Shown here piece after piece: positions 53,798 to 63,960 of a DNA stretch of 64,000 nt. The DNA comes from Marinobacterium_A aestuariivivens (GTDB lineage Bacteria > Pseudomonadota > Gammaproteobacteria > Pseudomonadales > Balneatricaceae), in NCBI RefSeq assembly GCF_042661465.1, contig NZ_JBHSWE010000001.1:3658001-3722000 (forward strand). Reading direction: 5' to 3'. The notes beneath the pieces are model-generated. The model was not told the DNA's origin and made no database searches. It was given only the letters and a program-made list of their open reading frames with translations. Both the position numbers and the translations under genes were made by a program. The number at the start of each line of letters is the position of its first letter. The first letter of the stretch is position 1.

Positions 53798-55669
53798 TCA
53801 GCCGGCGTCCTTGAGAATCACGTCGGCCGCCTTTTCCGCCACCATGTAGATGGCGCAGACGATGAAGAAACCGGGGATGCGGGGAAATACCGAGGCATCG
53901 ACGACCCTCAGGTTCTGCACGCCCCGTACCCTGAACCGGCTGTCGAGCACCGCCATCGAATCGTCATCGGCGCCGATCGGGCAGGTGCAGGAGGCATGGT
54001 GGCCCCAGGCCTGGTTGCGGATGAAGTCGCGCAGCTCCTCGTCGCTCTGCAGCGCTTCGCCCGGCAGCTCCTCTTCGGCGATCAGCCCCTTTTTCTTGAG
54101 TGGCCCTGTCAGTTTGCGAACAAAGCGGATGCCGGCGACCACCGAATCGAGGTCCTCGCCACTGGCGTCATTGCCCTCGTCGAAGTAGCGGAAGTTGATA
54201 TGGGGGGTGTCCAGCGGGTCGGCGGAACGCAGGGTCACCGAGCCGGCGGTGTTGTTGGTATGGGCCTTGAGGATCGCCCAGGTCAGGTAGTTGAGATGCT
54301 CCGCCAGCAGTTTCGAATAGCTCGGAAAGTAACCCTTGAAGAGGCCGAGCAGGGCGAAGCAGAACAGGTCGGGCAGCGGGCGCTCCTGGAGCGAGCGCTT
54401 GATGACGGCGAGCACCGCGCCGTTGCTGGTGTAGACGCCCTCGCGCTTTTCCTCCCACTGGCGGTACTGGGGATCGCCCTTGGCGTATTTGGCACCCTTG
54501 AGCACTTCCCAGTGATCGAAGTTCATGCGGTTGACGACGCCCACCTCGTAGCGGTCCTGCAGGTTCTGCCCGACGCCCGGCAGCTCGACCCTTGTCTCGA
54601 TGCCGTGCTTTTCGAGTTCGGCGCGCGGGCCTATGCCTGAGAGCATCAGCAACTGCGGGGTGTTGAAGGCGCCGCCGGCGAGAATCACTTCGCGGGAGGC
54701 GGTGGCGGTGCGTTTCTCGCCGGTCTCGCCGCGGGGCTGGCAGTGGGCGCGGTAGAGGCGGGCGCCCTTGAGATATTCCACGCCGGTGGCGCGGTTGTCG
54801 TCGTCGAACAGTATCCGGGTGACCAGTGCATCGAGTTCGATATCGAGCTTGTCCGGATGGTCCTTCTGCACGTCGAGCAGCCGCTCCCGGGCGCCCGTGC
54901 GGCGGTGGTGACTGGTTGCCAGCGGCGGATAACGCAGGCCGGTGGCATTGTCCTTGACCAGGCGCCAGTCGTTGGGGTCGCCGGTGCCCTGGCGCAGCCA
55001 TTCGGCGCGCTTGCCGGGTTCGCCGAGTTCGGAGAAGGCACTGTCGACCGAGCTCACGAGCGACTCGACCAGCTCTCCGTCCCCGAGGGCGCTCTTGGGG
55101 ATCGCCTTTTCGGTGCGCAGCCAGCCTGTCCAGCCATGCTTGCTGGGGTTCGACAGCCGGCTGAACAGACGATGGTCGGGCCGGTGGTGGCAGTTCTCCA
55201 GCTTCTGGAAATAGCCGCGCATCTTGAACGCATCCCAGGAGTCGTCACCGGTCAGCCGGGCGATGTGATCCCAGTCGTCATTGTGCGGATAGACGGTGAT
55301 CATCGCATTGTGGGCGGTGCAGCCGCCGAGGCAGCCGGCGCGCGGATAGAGCACGCCGTCGACCGCTTCGCCCTCGTGACGGGCGGTAAACTTCGGATCC
55401 CTCTTCTGGCGCTCGTCGTCGCCGTAGTGACGCACGAAGTAGTCCCATTTCATCGCCCGGTTTTCGCTGGCGATGGCATGGAAAACCGGCACGTCGTAGT
55501 CGTCCGGCAGGCGATTCTCGTCGCTGACCGCATCGCCGCCCTGCATCACGCGGGGATCGCCGCCGGCTTCCAGTACCAGCACCCTGCGACCGTTCTCCGC
55601 CAGCCGGGCCGCGAGGGTGCCGCCGCCGGCACCGGATCCCACCACGATATATTCGTATTCCGTACTCAT
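53798..55669 (-). CDS. GMC-family FAD oxidoreductase
   Basis: 623 residues. The N-terminal FAD motif is YIVVGSGAGGGTLAARLAEN; the GMC signature-like segment is GCLGGCTAHNAMITVYPHND; the active-site histidine is in WGHHASCTCPIG and the final block is RVVDASVFPRIPG. No signal peptide is visible. Substrates of the family are alcohols, choline, sugars and sterols; this one belongs to no group I can name. It sits between a cytochrome c lipoprotein gene and a patatin gene. The cytochrome is a plausible electron acceptor if the enzyme reaches the periplasm. Confidence 0.87.
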   Translation of the reverse strand: MSTEYEYIVVGSGAGGGTLAARLAENGRRVLVLEAGGDPRVMQGGDAVSDENRLPDDYDVPVFHAIASENRAMKWDYFVRHYGDDERQKRDPKFTARHEGEAVDGVLYPRAGCLGGCTAHNAMITVYPHNDDWDHIARLTGDDSWDAFKMRGYFQKLENCHHRPDHRLFSRLSNPSKHGWTGWLRTEKAIPKSALGDGELVESLVSSVDSAFSELGEPGKRAEWLRQGTGDPNDWRLVKDNATGLRYPPLATSHHRRTGARERLLDVQKDHPDKLDIELDALVTRILFDDDNRATGVEYLKGARLYRAHCQPRGETGEKRTATASREVILAGGAFNTPQLLMLSGIGPRAELEKHGIETRVELPGVGQNLQDRYEVGVVNRMNFDHWEVLKGAKYAKGDPQYRQWEEKREGVYTSNGAVLAVIKRSLQERPLPDLFCFALLGLFKGYFPSYSKLLAEHLNYLTWAILKAHTNNTAGSVTLRSADPLDTPHINFRYFDEGNDASGEDLDSVVAGIRFVRKLTGPLKKKGLIAEEELPGEALQSDEELRDFIRNQAWGHHASCTCPIGADDDSMAVLDSRFRVRGVQNLRVVDASVFPRIPGFFIVCAIYMVAEKAADVILKDAG

Positions 55670-55700
55670 GTTCGGCCTCCCGACTCAGCAGGTAGATTTG

Positions 55701-58201
55701 TTAGAGCGTTTTCAGATAGGCGATCAGGGCCTGCTTGTCGCTGTCGCTGAGCCCCGGTTCTTCGGCCATGTAATCGGTGCCGAAGTAGTGACCCTTGTTG
55801 ACGACGAAGTCGGGGCACTTGTTGACCGCCAGCAGCGGATCGACGAGGTCGGCGAATTCCGCCCGCGCCTGCTCGTCGCTGGCATCCCTGGGCAGCGACT
55901 TGAGATCCTTCTTGGCCTTGAGCAGCACGCCAAGCACCTCCCTGCGCTTCTCCATGTCGATATTGGAGAGCAGGTTGATCGGGGTGCCGGTGGGGATCGG
56001 GCCGATATCGACGCCGGACTCGCCGAACAGCCAGGGCAGAAGCCGGCTCAGCGGGCCCACGAGCGGTTGCAGGAAGTCCGGCAGATAGCCGCGATCGACC
56101 CTCAGGTAGCTGGGCTCGGTGGTGCGGTCGATCAGGCCCGGGTGGGTCTTGCCGGAGCGGGTGATGACGGTGAAATCGCCCTCGCGTTTTTCCGGCCAGA
56201 GCATCTTCTCGATGCCATCGTCGAACGAGGCCATGCGGTCTTCCACGGAGCCTGTCCACTTGAAGTCGCCGACGGTGTTGTTGAGCAGGAAGGGCGCCGA
56301 CGACCAGAGGCTGACCAGCGAAGCCGGCCGGGTGTAGCCGCGTCCGCCGGCCGGCAGTTCCAGGGCCTGGGTTCGCCGGTGATCGGGTGCTGCACGCTGA
56401 GTGTGCCGGCCGATGGCAGTTGCTTGTAGGATTCCGACGAGAAGTTGTCCCAGATATTGCCTTCGATGGCATTGGTGGCCATCGGGCTGCAGGCATTGGT
56501 TTCCAGCAGGGTGACCGGAATGCGCAGCTCGGTGGAGAGGAAGTTGTTGTCCAGGAAGTCGTCCCGCTTCACGATGCTGCGCATCTGGCCCTTGAACTCG
56601 TCGCTGCGGGTCCAGTTCCAGTAGTTGGCGAAGCAATGCAGGTAGCCGTCCTCGACGCAGCCGTGGTTGGGGAAGAACTCCCAGGTTTTCTCGGGCAGTT
56701 TGCTGGAGTGGCAGCGGGCACAGGTGTCGGCGAAAACCTCCTCACCTCGTTGCAGCTCGGTCTCGTTCCGGCTCAGGTAACGCTCGCCGCCGGGGGCATT
56801 GGCCAGATAGTCGGGGCGGGCGGATGCGAGCAGGAACAGGGCCAGGTCCGGTGTCTGCGCCTCGTTGGCGTTCCAGTAACTGGAGTTGCGGCGCGCCACC
56901 TCGATCTCGAACGGTGTGATGATCTTGCCGCCGATCAGCGCCTTGAAGTGCTCCAGCCACTCCTGGCTGAACAGGCCGATATTGACGTAGACGCGGTTCA
57001 GCGCGCCGAGCGCGCCGACCGAATCGGCACCATCCTTGAGGACACGTGGGGTGAAGACGGTATCGGGCGCGTTGTAGAACTGGTTCAGCGGGCTGCTGTC
57101 GGGGACGTTCTCGAGCTGGTTGAATTGCCTGTTGTCGAGGCCGCCGCCGGCGAGCTTTTCACGCCCGAGTTTCGAGGCGATCTCCATGCGCGCGCCGAGG
57201 TTGTAGATGGCATTCATGGTGCGCGGGTTGTTGATGTAGTCCGACGAGATCAGCGAGGTGTCCAGGGCGCCGGGACGGGACGTGTGGAACAGCTGGAAGG
57301 CGAAGCTGCTGCTGTCGGCGTTCCACATGAAGATACGGTCGACCCAGAAGTACTGGGCCCCGGGATTGGAGTTCAGGTTTTCCCATTTCGGATTCTCCGG
57401 GTCCTCCGGCGGGTTGGTCGGGTTCGGACCGACATGGCAGAAGCCGCAGGACATGCCGACGCGGTAGGGTTTGACCAGGTCCTTGTCCTGATAGTAGTCG
57501 GGATCGGTGTAGTAGCGCTGCGGATCCCAGTTGGCCTCGGCCTCCTCGTCGAAATCCGGGTTCGGGAACAGCCGCAGACCGACAATGCCGGTACCGTAGC
57601 CGTAGTAGGAACCGGTCGGGATGTTCTTGCCGCGCGCGCCGATCTCGACGCCCGGGTACTTGATTTCATCCTCGAACGGATCCGGTTTGCAGGACGGATC
57701 CCGTACATCCAGCCAGAGGCCGTAACGGTCTTCCCTCGGGCCTTCGGGCTTGCGGTAGCAGGGCTCGTTGACCACCCCCAGATAGCGCCAGCGGTTATCA
57801 CGGCTGAACTTCAGGTCCGGATGGTTGGACAGGGTCTTGAGAAAGTCGAGATTACCGACACTGACCCGGGATATCTCGTCCCAGAGGGCATCATTGCCGG
57901 CGGTCCAGACGATCCAGTTGTTGCGTCCGCGGACAATGGCGTCCCGGGCCTGCTGTGGCGTGATGCCCGGAATGTAGGGAGCGAGGCGCTGCGCGATTTC
58001 GTCCGAATCCTGACTGATGCCGTAGTCCATGTCGGCGAAGTAGTCCTCGGTCGAGCCCTGCAGGGAGTCGGCAGTGCGGCCGACACAGAGCGCCTCATCG
58101 CGCACCTTGCCGGCGCCCGATCCGCAGATATTGCTTTCGGTGCAGGCCTGTAGCAGCAGGGAGATCGTAGCGAGCAGTATCGATAATCGCAGGACTTTCA
58201 T
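55701..58201 (-). CDS. Cytochrome c peroxidase-like lipoprotein with two CxxCH motifs (one frameshift)
   Basis: About 833 residues when repaired. It starts with a lipoprotein signal (LSILLATISLLLQAC, lipobox LQAC). Two haem-c sites are seen: GMSCGFCHVGPNP (about 270) and FADTCARCHSSKLPEKTW (about 500). The long extra N- and C-terminal parts are unlike classic CcpA. One base is missing at 56369-56371; adding it gives ITGEPQALELPAGGRGYTRP, and the frame runs to LIAYLKTL. It is first in the operon and probably anchored in the periplasm, where it could accept electrons from the GMC enzyme. Confidence 0.83.
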
Positions 58202-58724
58202 GTCTGTGCTCCTTGTCCGTGGCCGGTTCGGAAAAAGGCTGCGCGCCTGCCTCAGATGGGCTGAAGACAAGGGCGCAGCAGGAGTCCGGTGAATCGGGAG
58301 GCGTGCAAAACTGGCCCGGAATTAAATCGGTGGCTCAGATCTGGCTGCTCAGTGCGGGGAAACAGGAGCGTCCCTGCCGCCTTTTCACCAACATCCGCAT
58401 GTCGGGTGTGCGGGGAAGTATAGATAGGCTTTTTCCTGAATATAAAATCGCAACGGCTGGATTTTAGCCGTGATTACGCTGAGTTATGGGCGGCAGGCGG
58501 CTTCGGACCCTGTTTTCTATGGCGATTAAACAGTTGTTTTAAATAAATTTTTGATGCGGTTGGTGGCTGTTTTATTCGGCTAAATAATATCGTTATAAAA
58601 ATATCGTTTAATTACAGTCGATCACCATGACCGTCGCTTTATGGATACGGTTTTAGATGCGTTGCTCCGGATTTTCCGAATAGGGGCCGCGAACAGTTTC
58701 AGTCGCTTTGAGGTCAAATGTTAA
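58202..58724. other. 523-base intergenic region, AT-rich in its right half
   Basis: The divergent space between the cytochrome operon (-) and the phosphatase (+). From about 58430 to 58620 it is markedly AT-rich compared with the rest of the window, consistent with promoters for both directions. No gene or clear operator was seen. Confidence 0.5.
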
Positions 58725-59381
58725 ATGAGGAAGCTGCAGCGATACTCGTATAACAGGACCGGCCATGATTATGCGGTTGGCGATCTGCACGGACACTACT
58801 CCCTGCTCATGACACGACTGGAGCAGCGGGCCTTCGATCCGGCACGGGACCGGCTGTTCGCGGTCGGCGACCTGGTGGATCGCGGCCCCGAGTCGCTGGC
58901 CTGCCTGGAGCTGCTGCAACAGCCCTGGTTTCACAGTATCTGCGGCAACCACGAGGCGATGATGGTGGACGCGCTGTTACATGGACGGCAGTTCGACCTG
59001 TGGATGCTCAATGGCGGCGAGTGGATCTACGAACTCAATATCGACCGCATCGCCCGCCTGTGCGACCGTCTCGTTGCCGGGCTGCCCTATGGCATCGAGG
59101 TCGAAACGGCCCAGGGCCGCGTCGGGCTGATCCATGCCGAAGTGCCGGGGGACGACTGGCGCCAGGTGGCGGCCGGTGACGCCCGGACGATGCTCTGGGC
59201 TCGGGAGCGTCTCGAGCAGTGGCGCACGGATCCTGTGCGGGGAATCGACCAGGTGGTTTGCGGCCACACCCCGGTGAAGACGCCGGTACGGCTCGGCAAT
59301 ATCCTCTATATCGATACCGGCGCCTACTTCACCGGCAACCTGACCCTTATTGAGCTCGGCGAGCTGTTTCAGGCGGGCTGA
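58725..59381 (+). CDS. PPP-family metallophosphatase (PrpA/ApaH-like)
   Basis: 218 residues. The dinuclear metal motifs are all present: GDLHGH, GDLVDRGPE, GNHE, then HAEVPGDDW and GHTPVKTPV. It resembles PrpA/PrpB and lambda phosphatase. Possible activities are protein Ser/Thr dephosphorylation or Ap4A hydrolysis; sequence cannot decide. It precedes the YyaL-like gene by 61 bases on the same strand. Confidence 0.87.
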   Translation: MRKLQRYSYNRTGHDYAVGDLHGHYSLLMTRLEQRAFDPARDRLFAVGDLVDRGPESLACLELLQQPWFHSICGNHEAMMVDALLHGRQFDLWMLNGGEWIYELNIDRIARLCDRLVAGLPYGIEVETAQGRVGLIHAEVPGDDWRQVAAGDARTMLWARERLEQWRTDPVRGIDQVVCGHTPVKTPVRLGNILYIDTGAYFTGNLTLIELGELFQAG

Positions 59382-59442
59382 AAGCGCCTGATCCCAGACA
59401 CGGGGGCCGCATTCAAATCATCCGGCAACAGAAGGTGGCAAG

Positions 59443-61736
59443 ATGGCATCGGATCCGCAACTCGAACAGATCAGACAGTCGAAACAGCATCTCTACAGCC
59501 CCCGTACGCGGCACTGGCAGGGGACCGGCGTCCCGCGCTTCACCAACCGCCTGATTCGCGAAGACTCGCCCTACCTGCTGCAGCATGCCCACAATCCGGT
59601 GGACTGGTATGCCTGGGTGATGCCGCCTTCGAGAAGGCGAGACGCGACAACAAGCCGGTGTTTCTCTCGATCGGCTATGCCACCTGTCACTGGTGTCACG
59701 TGATGGAGGAGGAAAGCTTCGATGACCTCGAGGTGGCGCGGGCACTGAACGAGGGGTTCATCAGCATCAAGGTCGACCGGGAGCAGCGTCCGGACCTCGA
59801 CGACCATTTCATGACCGGCGTGCAGCTGATCAGCGGCCAGGGCGGCTGGCCGATGTCGAGTTTCCTGACCCCCGACGCCAAGCCCTTCTTCGGCGCTACC
59901 TACCTGCCGAAAGCGGGCTTTCTCAACCTGCTCGGGCAGATCCGGCGATACTGGCGCGACCGCCCCGAGGCGCTGATCGAAAGCAGCGAGCGGGTGCATC
60001 AGGCCATACTGGCGCAGAACCCGGTGCCGGGTACAGCAACGGGGATCGACCCGCACCTCGTCGATCAGGTGCTGCAGGCGGTGCTGGCAGGCGAGGATCG
60101 CGCCCATGGCGGCACGGGTCAGGCACCCAAGTTTCCACACGAGCCCCAGCTGCTGCTGTTGCTCGATGAGGTGCAGCGGGCCGGCACCGGTGCGCTCGAA
60201 CAGCCGGCCTGGGGCTTTGTCTGCCGGGCCCTCGACGGCATGCTGCGCGGCGGCATCTTCGACCAGGTCGGTGGCGGCTTCCACCGCTATGCCACCGATG
60301 CGGCCTGGCAGGTGCCCCATTTCGAGAAGATGCTCTACAACCAGGCACAGCTGGCGCTGGTCTATCTGCGGGCCTGGCTGCTCGGCGGCGACCCCGAATA
60401 CCGGCGTGTAGCGCGCGAAACCCTCGATTATGTACTGGCGGAGATGCGCTCGCATGACGGCGGCTTCTACTCGGCCTCCGATGCCGACAGCGAGGGCGCC
60501 GAGGGGCGGTTCTTCACCTGGTCGCTGGAAGAGCTCGAGGATAGGCTGGGGCCCGGCGACCTTGCCTTTTTGCAGGCACTTTACGGCATCGATGCCGCCG
60601 GTAACTTCGAGGGGCGCAATATCCTGCATCTGGTGAAGCCGTTGCCGGACCAGGTGCCGGCGCTGGCCGCCTCGTACGAGGAGCTGCTCGAACGGCTGAA
60701 CCGGCTCAAAGCGCAGCTGTACCGGACGCGTCAGCAGCGTCCGCTGCCGTTGCGCGACGACAAGGTGATCACCGAATGGAACGGCATGATGATTGTCGCC
60801 CTGGCGGAAGCGGGGCGGTTACTCAAGGTGCCACGCTATCTCGAGGCGGCGGCGGCCTGCGCCCGGGCGATCTGGCAGCAGGGGCCTGCGCCCGGTGAGC
60901 TGTACCGCAATGCCATTCATGGCCGCGCCTCGATCGCCGCGACCCTCGCCGATTACGGCTACTATCTGCAGGCGCTGATCGCCCTCTACGATGCCACTTC
61001 GGATCCCGGTTGGCTGGACCGGGCGCTGCAGGTGCAACGGCGGATGGACGAGCATTTCCGGGACGGCCAGGATGGCGGTTTCTTCAATACCGCCGCGAAC
61101 GCCGGGCAGCCGGCGATCGGCCGCAGCAAGAGCGCGATGGACATGACGGCGGCTTCGGGCAACTCGGCGGCGCTGATGGCGCTGGTGCTGCTGCAGCAGC
61201 GCACCGCCGAGCCTTCCCTGGCAGCGTCGATCGAAGGCCTCGAAGCCTGCTTCGCCGACACCGTCGGACAACAGCCGCTGGCGTTTCCGGCGCTGCTGAT
61301 GGCACTGGGCCGTTACCACCGGCCGCTGCCAACGACGCTGCAGTATGGTGCCGACGGGCGGGTGCGGATCGAGGCGTCTCACCAGCACCGGGGCATCGTG
61401 ACGGTCCGGCTGCAGATCACCGACGGCTGGCACCTTTACAGCCATGCGCCGGAGTCGGCGGATCTGTATCCGACCGAACTGCTGAGCCGGGATCCGCAGC
61501 GTCCGCTCAGTCAGATCGAGTATCCGGTGCCGCTGAAGGTCGAGCCCGGCCCGGGCCAGGCGCCACTGGCGCAGTACCGGGGCGAGGTTCAGATAAGGGC
61601 ACAGCTGCCGCCGGGCACCGAAGACGCCCTGCAGCTGCTGGAACTGAAGTTTCAGGCCTGCAGCGACAGTGCCTGCCTTGCGCCCGAAACGGTGATGCTG
61701 TTGCTGCCGCGCCGTGCGCCCGACGGACGCCGCTGA
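59443..61736 (+). CDS. YyaL/spermatogenesis-associated-20-type protein with thioredoxin-like N-terminus and DsbD-like tail (one frameshift)
   Basis: About 764 residues when repaired. The N-terminal DUF255 thioredoxin-like domain has SPYLLQHAHNPVDWYAW and GYATCHWCHVMEEESFDD (CxxC). The middle is a six-hairpin glycosidase-like domain (DKVITEWNGMMIVALAEAGR). After about residue 650 comes a domain like the N-terminus of DsbD (TDGWHLYSHAPES, FQACSDSACLAPE). The frame breaks in the G run 59615-59617; one added base gives YAWGDAAFEKARRDNKPVFL. Function in bacteria is unknown; the extra tail suggests thiol/disulfide chemistry. Confidence 0.85.
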
Positions 61737-61748
61737 CGAAGCGGCGGC

Positions 61749-62650
61749 TCAGAGGCTGTCGGCGGGCTGCAGCGGTGCCTGTTCCCGGCTGCTCAGGTAT
61801 CCGGGTCTCGGCGCCTGTCCGCCGAAGGGTTCGACCGGACGATTTTCGCAGCTGTTGTAGACGAACATCAGCAGTCTGCGCGGCTGGTTCGAAATATTGT
61901 CCGGCGAGCCGTGCATGATATTGCATTCGTGGAAAACAACGGTCCCGGCCTTGCCATAAACCCCCGGATGCTGCGGTTTTGCAGCAGCCTGTCCATCGTT
62001 TCCGGTCGCGGTACGCCGGCCGTCTGTTTTTTCAGCGACTGCTCGTAGTTTTTCTCGGCGGTTTCGCCGGCACAGGAGACATATTCATGATGCGATCCGG
62101 GAATCACATACAGTGGTCCGTTGTGCTCGGTATTGTCATTGAGCATGATCCAGGCTGTGACCGCGCGCATTCTCGGCATGCCGTCTTCGGTGTGCCAGGT
62201 TTCGAAATCCGAATGCCAGGGAAAGGATTTTCCCCTATATGCCGGTTTTACATTGATGCGCGACTGGGCAATATAAACGTCGGAACCTAGCAGCTGTTTT
62301 GCAATATTTATAATCTGCGGATCGCGGGAAAAGCGGTCGATCAGCTCGCTGAAGGCGTAGGGTTTGAAAAGGGTTCTGAGCTCGTCGCTGTCAGGTTCCG
62401 TATAGAGTTCCTCACGGCCCTGCATCGAATCACGCAGACTTTCCATCTCCTCGAGCAGCGGTGCGACCATCTCCGGCATATAGTCGGGCAGGACGATAAA
62501 GCCGTTTTGTCCGTAAGATTCGAGCTGTTCTGCGCCGAGTGTATGCGGTACTTCCGGTTGCGGGCCGCTGTAAACAACAGGATCTTGTCTTGGAAGTATT
62601 CGTTCTTCTTCTCCACGGCGTGATGGATAAAGATCGGTTACTTCGTTCAT
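61749..62650 (-). CDS. ectD: Ectoine hydroxylase (one frameshift)
   Basis: Fe(II)/2-oxoglutarate oxygenase, about 300 residues when repaired. It converts ectoine to 5-hydroxyectoine, a stress protectant. The EctD signature is present: FPWHSDFETWHTEDGMPRMR with the iron His and Asp, then NGPLYVIPGSHHEYVSCAGET and SLKKQTAGVP. One base is missing in the C run 61961-61965 (plus strand). Adding it gives VYGKAGTVVFHECNIMHGSP with the distal histidine, and ends QPADSL at 61749. The family's DCN is ECN here. No ectABC genes are in the window, so the ectoine source is elsewhere or imported. Confidence 0.88.
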
Positions 62651-62891
62651 TGATATCTCCCTGGGTTTTAAAGTTCGGATGGGTTTAATATGGGCATCCA
62701 GGTGCCCGCTTCAGATATCTCCTGTATATAGGATTGGGTTCTGCAAGCGATCGCGAATTATGGGTTGAAGGCATTTGTTATTTCAAATCGGGTGCCCCGA
62801 ATGAACAGTTTTAGGTTGCTTTCAATGACCTGAATCAAACATGTGAACCAGCAAGGATAACCCGCAGTCCTCGAAGATTGCCGCGCATGCT

Positions 62892-62901
62892 AGGGTGGAA
62901 T
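62892..62901. repeat. Left remnant of a TAGGGTGG element, also the IS target duplication
   Basis: AGGGTGGAAT at 62892-62901, preceded by T, is repeated at 63901-63910 on the other side of IS copy 2. The IS has split a TAGGGTGGAAT element and duplicated 10 bases of it. Confidence 0.8.
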
Positions 62902-63900
62902 CAGGGCAATCGCACTATCACGAGGCGATGACAAGATCGTCAGGGTCGATGTGGTCGGGCCTGTCTGACACGCCGTGAACTCGTCCCTGAGGGCTCGGCT
63001 GCCGCCGTCCTGGCGGCAGACGGTCAGCCAGACCCGACCACATCAGCCTCGGCGAGCCCGGTACCGGTACGAAAACGGCTTACTTCCGGCATTTGCAGAA
63101 ACCGTTGCCATGCTGCCGAACCCCAAGCCTTTCTTCGAATCCCTCCCCGATCCGCGCCGGACCACGCAAAACAAGCTGCATGGGCTGTCGGAGATCCTCG
63201 GTATCGCCCTTTGTGCAATACTCTCCGGCATGGATGACTGGGAAGCCGTGGCAGAATTCTTGTTCGACCTGGACGGCGTCACGGTGACGATCGACGCTAT
63301 CGGCTGTCAGAAAACGGTGGCCCGGCAGATCACCGAGGGCGGTGGCGACTATGTGCTGGCCCTCAAGGGGAACCAGAGCACCTTGCATGACGACGTTCGC
63401 TTGTTCATGGACACCGAAGCCAAACACCATCCCCAGGGCCACGCCGACGCCGTGGAGAAAGACCACGGCCGGATCGAAACACGCCGCATCTGGGTCAGTG
63501 ACGAGATCGACTGGCTGGCGCAGAATCTGGCCCTCATCCGGCGCTTCGCCCTGAACCTCCTGCGCCAGGCCAAGGGCTCCAAACCCGGGGTCAAGAATAA
63601 GCGGCTGCGTGCTGCCTATGACGACGCCTTCCGGGCCTCGGTGCTGCAGCTGACGCCGCGAGTGCACTGAGGGTTCTCGCCGCCGGCTTGCCTGGCCATT
63701 GTCGGGTAGCGAACCGGGTTCGGTGCGCCTGTCGGTTGGCACCGCGCTGTCGAGGGGTGGGGGTACCGCTTCAGGGCGACCGTCTGCCGCCATGGAGGGC
63801 GGCAGCCGAGCGGTCAGGGACGACGTAAAGCGTGTCGCCCGGAAACGGTACCGCCGGCCCGGACTGGCACTCACAGTCGTCAGGTAGTGCGATTGCCCTG
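62902..63900. mobile_element. ISAs1-family insertion sequence, copy 2 (internally deleted)
   Basis: 999 bases with the same terminal repeats as copy 1 and a perfect 10-base target duplication (AGGGTGGAAT). It is almost identical to copy 1 outside the deletions, so both are recent. Relative to copy 1 it lacks about 330 bases (first catalytic region) but keeps the 171 bases that copy 1 has lost. Confidence 0.9.
63110..63670 (+). pseudogene. ISAs1-family DDE transposase, deleted (copy 2)
   Basis: 186 residues in frame. It joins DDWEAVAEF directly to LFDLDGVTVTIDAIG, so the first catalytic aspartate (LDGKTVRRS in copy 1) is gone. The second aspartate region and the glutamate block (VEKDHGRIETRRIWVSDEID) are present. 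It is catalytically dead on its own. Confidence 0.85.
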
Positions 63901-63960
63901 AGGGTGGAATAAGGTCCGAAGGACCGCATTCCTCCGACGGGATCAGGCATCGGCGAAGTC
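63901..63960. repeat. Right part of the TAGGGTGG element split by IS copy 2
   Basis: AGGGTGGAATAAGGTCCGAAGGACC, then CATTCCTCCGACGG, continuing toward 63960. It has the GTCC-GAA-GGAC hairpin expected of this repeat family. The far end of the element may lie at or beyond the window edge. The last 40 bases hold no recognisable gene. Confidence 0.55.

Noticed and set aside
51428..54640. Plus-strand open frame of 1070 codons opposite the patatin and GMC genes
   Set aside because: Low-complexity composition, no family resemblance, and it is the antisense of two clearly recognisable proteins. A by-product of high GC.
1..62650. Mass pseudogenisation as in a reduced or host-restricted genome
   Set aside because: Breaks are almost all one-base losses in short runs, with no erosion elsewhere in the same genes and only two IS copies.
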